Positions 61,144 to 64,000 of a stretch of DNA of 64,000 nt are shown one piece after another (positions within the stretch are counted from its first letter, which is position 1; the number at the start of each line of letters is the position of its first letter). Below the pieces are notes generated by a model. It saw nothing but the letters and a program-made list of their open reading frames with translations. It had not been told where the DNA came from and did no database searches. Location: positions 62,001 to 126,000 of the forward strand of contig JAFXQK010000002.1 in NCBI GenBank assembly GCA_017527205.1, in the 5' to 3' direction. The stretch comes from Lachnospiraceae bacterium. Its GTDB lineage: Bacteria; Bacillota; Clostridia; Lachnospirales; Lachnospiraceae. Both the position numbers and the translations under genes were made by a program.

Positions 61144-61985
61144 TGTTTTTGCTCCTGTTTCTTCAGCTCGCCTGTTCTGCCTTCAACAACGCTCTTATCG
61201 CCGCCGAAGATTCCTACGGACCCAAGGAAGCACTTGACATCCATCTTAAAACCCATGTTCCTGCAATACTTGCCATCAAGTTCCGCCTTTACTGGGATTT
61301 CCAGCTCGTCCCTGCCATTAATCTGGGCCAACCCTGTCAATCCAGGCTTTATGTCATTTGCGCCATACTTATCGCGTTCTGAGGTCAAAAAATCCTGATT
61401 CCAAAGCCCGGGTCTTGGTCCGATAACGCTCATGTTTCCAATGAGGATGTCCCAGAGCTGAGGAAGCTCATCTAATGAATGATTCCTAATAAACTTGCCA
61501 ACCTTCGTGATGTACTGCTCTGGGTTTTCGAGCATGTGCGTAGGTCTGTCATGAGGCGTACTCATTTTCATGCTACGGAATTTGTGTAGCTTAAAGTATC
61601 TCTTATTTCTTCCAACTCTTTTTTGTGTAAATAGAATAGGTCCTGGATCGTCTATTACTATTAAAATCGATAAAACAAGAAAAACTGGTGAAAGGACAAT
61701 TAATCCTCCCAGACTAAGTATAACGTCAAATAACCGTTTAACAAATTTCTCATAAAATCCGGCATGATGGTCCGAAATCCCGACAGCCTCAAGGTGACCT
61801 TTTACGCCATCTGCATTTTCGGGTTCTTTTTCATTCTCGACAAAGACTACTTTTTTCCCTTCCATTGGATTTCTTTCTTCCGGTCGATTCTTATATACAC
61901 TATTCGGCTGCATAATAATCGCCACCAAACTGATTATTGCAGCCATGGCAATTAATATCATAAGAATAATGATCAATGGATGCAT
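61140..61985 (-). CDS. priming sugar-phosphate transferase (bacterial sugar transferase family)
   Basis: 281-residue membrane protein that loads the first sugar phosphate onto undecaprenyl phosphate. One N-terminal span (HPLIIILMILIAMAAIISLV), a polar linker, then a re-entrant hydrophobic segment (LFDVILSLGGLIVLSPVFLV). The catalytic domain has DDPGPILFTQKRVGRNKRYF, LHKFRSMK, NHSLDELPQLWDILIGNMSV, IGPRPGLWNQDF and PGLTGLAQINGRDEL. It belongs to the small PglC/WcaJ-C-terminal type. The ATG at 61985 is preferred: TTGGAG lies seven bases upstream and was itself the alternative TTG start. It should begin repeat-unit synthesis for the polymerase/flippase encoded on the other strand. Confidence 0.93.
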   Translation of the reverse strand: MHPLIIILMILIAMAAIISLVAIIMQPNSVYKNRPEERNPMEGKKVVFVENEKEPENADGVKGHLEAVGISDHHAGFYEKFVKRLFDVILSLGGLIVLSPVFLVLSILIVIDDPGPILFTQKRVGRNKRYFKLHKFRSMKMSTPHDRPTHMLENPEQYITKVGKFIRNHSLDELPQLWDILIGNMSVIGPRPGLWNQDFLTSERDKYGANDIKPGLTGLAQINGRDELEIPVKAELDGKYCRNMGFKMDVKCFLGSVGIFGGDKSVVEGRTGELKKQEQKQ

Positions 61986-62024
61986 GGTTTTCTCCAAATC
62001 TTTATACTTGTCAAAAAATGTCTG

Positions 62025-62108
62025 TCACTCATAAAATCCAACAGGTAATCCATCTGGGTCCTTCATGAAAACATATCTGGAATCATAAGAAAGATTGGGT
62101 AATTCTGA
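62025..62108 (-). pseudogene. 3' remnant of a VOC/glyoxalase-family gene
   Basis: On the minus strand, 27 codons after an in-frame stop and before TGA read SELPNLSYDSRYVFMKDPDG then LPVGFYE. The R-Y-V-F-x-K-D-P-D-G-x-P-V pattern is the C-terminal metal-binding strand of vicinal-oxygen-chelate (glyoxalase) proteins, normally ~130 residues. The other ~100 residues are absent; upstream DNA is unrelated non-coding sequence and the structured repeat. Confidence 0.75.
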
Positions 62109-62128
62109 TTAGGCTTTTTTTGGTGGAT

Positions 62129-62134
62129 ATTATA
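62129..62134 (-). promoter_or_regulatory. consensus -10 box upstream of the sugar transferase operon
   Basis: TATAAT on the minus strand (complement of 62129-62134), no clear -35. It would transcribe through the VOC remnant into the sugar transferase and epimerase genes. Confidence 0.35.
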
Positions 62135-62182
62135 GTAGTGCATAATAAATTAAATGACTTGCTGGGATTTTGTGTGTGCCAA

Positions 62183-62338
62183 GGGGGTGCGGTGCCCCTG
62201 CTTATGAACAATTAGCCGGCAGTTCTTAATGAATCGGAGCCATGTGGCGGCGCCATCTTTTATAGCGCCGCCTGCTACATGACGAACGATGAATTTAGAA
62301 CTGTCCGAGCCGTTCAGAAGTAGGGGCACCGCACCCCC
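62183..62338 (+). repeat. structured inverted-repeat element, copy 2
   Basis: Outer arms GGGGGTGCGGTGCCCCTG (from 62183, arm to 62209) and CAGAAGTAGGGGCACCGC (arm 62312-62338) match at 25 of 27 positions. Inside is the same core as copy 1: GAACAATTAGCCGGCAG (62206-62222) and GTCCGAGCCGTTC (62303-62315). The next helix is TTC-TTA-AT / AT-TTA-GAA, with a GA/GA loop and ATCG/CGAT. The end arm is GGCGGCGC (62246-62253) / GCGCCGCC (62265-62272) inside CATGT/ACATG. Outer and end arms share no sequence with copy 1. The region 61986-62355 otherwise holds only the VOC remnant and a -10 box. Confidence 0.8.
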
Positions 62339-62355
62339 GGGGGCTTAGAAAGTTT

Positions 62356-63726
62356 TCACCCTGCGGGTTCTTCGGATTGGGCGGGATCGCGCAGGCCTGT
62401 GAGCTCGTAGGCGGACTTGACGCTGTCTCCGAGGATCTCGTTGCTCCATTTCCAAAGGTCTTCCACGTAAAGGTTCTTCTTGCCCCAATTGCGGATGCCG
62501 TGCTTGTTGGCAACATCCTGCGTGTATTCCTCCAAAAGATAAACGCCTCCAAAGCGGAGCGGCCCGGAATAATACTGGAAGACGAGGGGAATGCTTCCCG
62601 ACATTTCATCAACAATAGAAGTAACGCCGTCCGTCTTGCGGAAGGTCACCCAGGCCATGTTTTCCAGCATGGAGATGGGATCCTGCTGCGTGGAAACATA
62701 ATTTCCAAGCGAGTAGTAGCAAAGGCATTCATTGCCGTTATCTGCCGTAACCCATTCCACGGGCTGCGTCACGTGAGGATGTGCGCCAATGATGAGGTCA
62801 GCGCCGGCCTCTGCCATCTGTTTTGCGAAGGTCTTCTGGTATTTACTTGGCGTCGTGACATATTCTGCGCCCCAGTGAGGGAAGACGACAACGGCATCGG
62901 CAATTTCTTCAGCAGCCGCGATCTCCTCCAAAACCTGAGGATTGATCGTCGTAAAGTCAAGGGCGCCATTCTTTTCCTCCCATTTGCAGAGCACGTCCAT
63001 TCTGCCGCGGGCATATTTCGGAAGAATTTCGGCATTGGGACCATAGGTATAGTTGAGAATTGCGAGTGTGATGCCGTTTTTGGTGATCAAGGGAATGCGA
63101 TCCTTCGCAGGAAGAAGATTGCCATCCTCATCCTCATAGCGGTCATGCAAACCGACCATAAGGATTTCAGGATGCGTCTTCCAATAGTTCATGCAGTGCT
63201 CAATACCTTCCTGCTTTTGATCCAGCGTGTGATTCGTCGCCTGAAGGACAACGTCAAAACCGGCGTTTACGATGGCATCGCCAACCTCCGTGGGAGAGTT
63301 GAAATAGGGATAACCGGAGAAGCCAAGGTCGTTGCCGCCAAAGATTGTCTCCTGATTGATCACGCTGACATCTGCCAAATCAATAAAGTCATGAATGTCT
63401 TCGAACAGAAAATCATAATTTCTGGTACCATCCTTTTGCTTTCCCGATCCAACAATTCCCATATGCATCAGATTGTCTCCGAGGGCCATCAGCGTCAATT
63501 CGGGATCTGGCGTAGGTTCTGGGGTAGGCTCTGGCGTAGACTCAGAAGCCGCGTCGGGCGTCTCGATCGGAACTGGCGTGATAATGGGGTCTCCCTGCAT
63601 GGCAGAGGAAAGCGAAGCATCTAAGGATGACGAAGTCCCGGTAGCTTGGCCGCCGCAGCCGGCGCAAAGCAAAAGAATAAGAAAAACTAAGGGCAGCAAG
63701 CGAAATACGTGTCTTTTTGTGTTCAT
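62356..63726 (-). CDS. CapA-family lipoprotein (poly-gamma-glutamate-type metallophosphatase fold)
   Basis: 456 residues. Lipoprotein signal RLLPLVFLILLLCAGCGG with the lipobox Cys; a Ser/Pro/Thr-Glu spacer (PEPTPEPTPDPEL); then the PGA_cap domain: LMALGDNLMHMGIVGSG, DVSVINQETIFGG, VVLQATNHTLDQKQEGIEH, FPHWGAEY and LIIGAHPHVTQPVEW. The D, N-x-E, N-H and H-P-H positions form the two-metal site of calcineurin-like phosphoesterases. In Bacillus CapA takes part in polymer export, but these stand-alone lipoproteins have no proven substrate. ATG at 63726 is preferred for its short canonical leader; ATG at 63750 is possible, neither has an ideal ribosome site. Probably cotranscribed with the leucine-rich-repeat gene 34 bases upstream. 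Confidence 0.88.
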   Translation of the reverse strand: MNTKRHVFRLLPLVFLILLLCAGCGGQATGTSSSLDASLSSAMQGDPIITPVPIETPDAASESTPEPTPEPTPDPELTLMALGDNLMHMGIVGSGKQKDGTRNYDFLFEDIHDFIDLADVSVINQETIFGGNDLGFSGYPYFNSPTEVGDAIVNAGFDVVLQATNHTLDQKQEGIEHCMNYWKTHPEILMVGLHDRYEDEDGNLLPAKDRIPLITKNGITLAILNYTYGPNAEILPKYARGRMDVLCKWEEKNGALDFTTINPQVLEEIAAAEEIADAVVVFPHWGAEYVTTPSKYQKTFAKQMAEAGADLIIGAHPHVTQPVEWVTADNGNECLCYYSLGNYVSTQQDPISMLENMAWVTFRKTDGVTSIVDEMSGSIPLVFQYYSGPLRFGGVYLLEEYTQDVANKHGIRNWGKKNLYVEDLWKWSNEILGDSVKSAYELTGLRDPAQSEEPAG

Positions 63727-63760
63727 TTCTAAATCAAATCCTTTGTTCATTTATTTATGA

Positions 63761-64000
63761 TCATTCGTAAAGAATGGATCGATCGAGCGTTCCGTAATTT
63801 TCAATGGAATTTCCATAAACATAGACGTCACTCAGGAGAGGCAGAGCCTCTAGCGGCGATAGATCAGTAATCTCGTTGTAGGTCAAAGAAACATAAATGA
63901 GATTCTTGAGGGAAGACATAAAGGATACGTCCTTCAAACCACAATCGTCAATGTTGAGCGTGTCAAGATTGCCAAGGGCTCCAATGGGAGAGAAATCCTG
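63761..64000 (-). CDS. leucine-rich-repeat protein, C-terminal end (5' part outside window)
   Basis: Open on the minus strand from the window edge to TGA at 63761-63763, 79 residues visible. Repeats of about 22 residues are readable: FSPIGALGNLDTLNIDDCGL, VSFMSSLKNLIYVSLTYNEI and LSPLEALPLLSDVYVYGNSI, the L-x-x-L-x-L-x-x-N-x-I pattern of internalin-like LRRs. It is the end of a solenoid, probably exported like its CapA-like neighbour, but the N-terminus is not visible. It lies upstream of the CapA-like gene on the same strand with a 34-base gap. Confidence 0.85.
   Translation of the reverse strand, partial: QDFSPIGALGNLDTLNIDDCGLKDVSFMSSLKNLIYVSLTYNEITDLSPLEALPLLSDVYVYGNSIENYGTLDRSILYE

Noticed and set aside
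62024..62110. Complete small protein gene next to the sugar transferase
   Set aside because: An in-frame stop lies 28 codons upstream of its end and no start codon follows it with a ribosome site; it matches only the end of VOC proteins.
62377..63624. 415-codon plus-strand frame opposite the CapA-like gene
   Set aside because: The minus-strand frame has a lipobox and all phosphoesterase motifs; the opposite frame is a shadow with no recognisable domain.

Overview
The window looks like a chromosomal segment of a butyrate-forming Lachnospiraceae (Clostridia, Firmicutes). The reasons are a phosphate butyryltransferase/butyrate kinase pair, AGGAGG-type ribosome binding sites, many two-component systems of clostridial type, multi-sugar ABC permeases without their own ATPase, DUF6062 and DUF975 families, and a very large secreted protein with fibronectin, Big_2 and CxxC modules. 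The genus cannot be fixed from sequence alone. No tRNA, rRNA, CRISPR array, transposase or integrase was seen.

Layout. 1-4338: 3' end of glnS, an alanine-rich membrane-anchored protein with LEA-like 11-residue repeats, a TetR regulator, an esterase and a DUF6062 protein. 4591-10099: an OmpR/VanS-type two-component system with a GH31 glycosidase directly downstream. 10157-21589: a three-gene signalling operon (7TM pseudokinase-like sensor, DesK-type kinase, NarL-type regulator) divergent from a 2587-residue surface protein. 21625-26253: AraC regulator divergent from an oligosaccharide ABC importer. 26330-31545: TetR, MMPL transporter and a large exported YhgE-like protein. 31795-38000: BvgS-like hybrid kinase, polyphosphate:AMP phosphotransferase, HAD phosphatase, and a metallopeptidase-like lipoprotein whose start is frameshifted. 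38157-50110: core genes ptb, buk, a HerA-like ATPase, secA, prfB and tex, with two small membrane-protein genes between prfB and tex.

50333-61985 is an AT-rich exopolysaccharide cluster: three glycosyltransferases, a TupA-like ATP-grasp protein, an EpsG-type polymerase, a Wzx flippase, a DegT aminotransferase and a GNAT acetyltransferase, then an epimerase and the priming sugar transferase converging from the other strand. Both borders carry a truncated gene remnant (50118-50354 and 62025-62108). The cluster contains an unusual regulator, an XRE helix-turn-helix fused to a catalytically dead RmlA-like (glucose-1-phosphate thymidylyltransferase) domain. Beyond the right border lie a CapA-like lipoprotein and the end of a leucine-rich-repeat protein.

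The two most interesting items are: (1) two copies, 23 kb apart, of a structured inverted-repeat element (39163-39354 between ptb and buk; 62183-62338 at the right end of the exopolysaccharide cluster) that share an internal-loop core while their helices show compensatory changes; and (2) the HTH-RmlA pseudoenzyme fusion at 57092-58144, which may couple nucleotide-sugar levels to exopolysaccharide expression.
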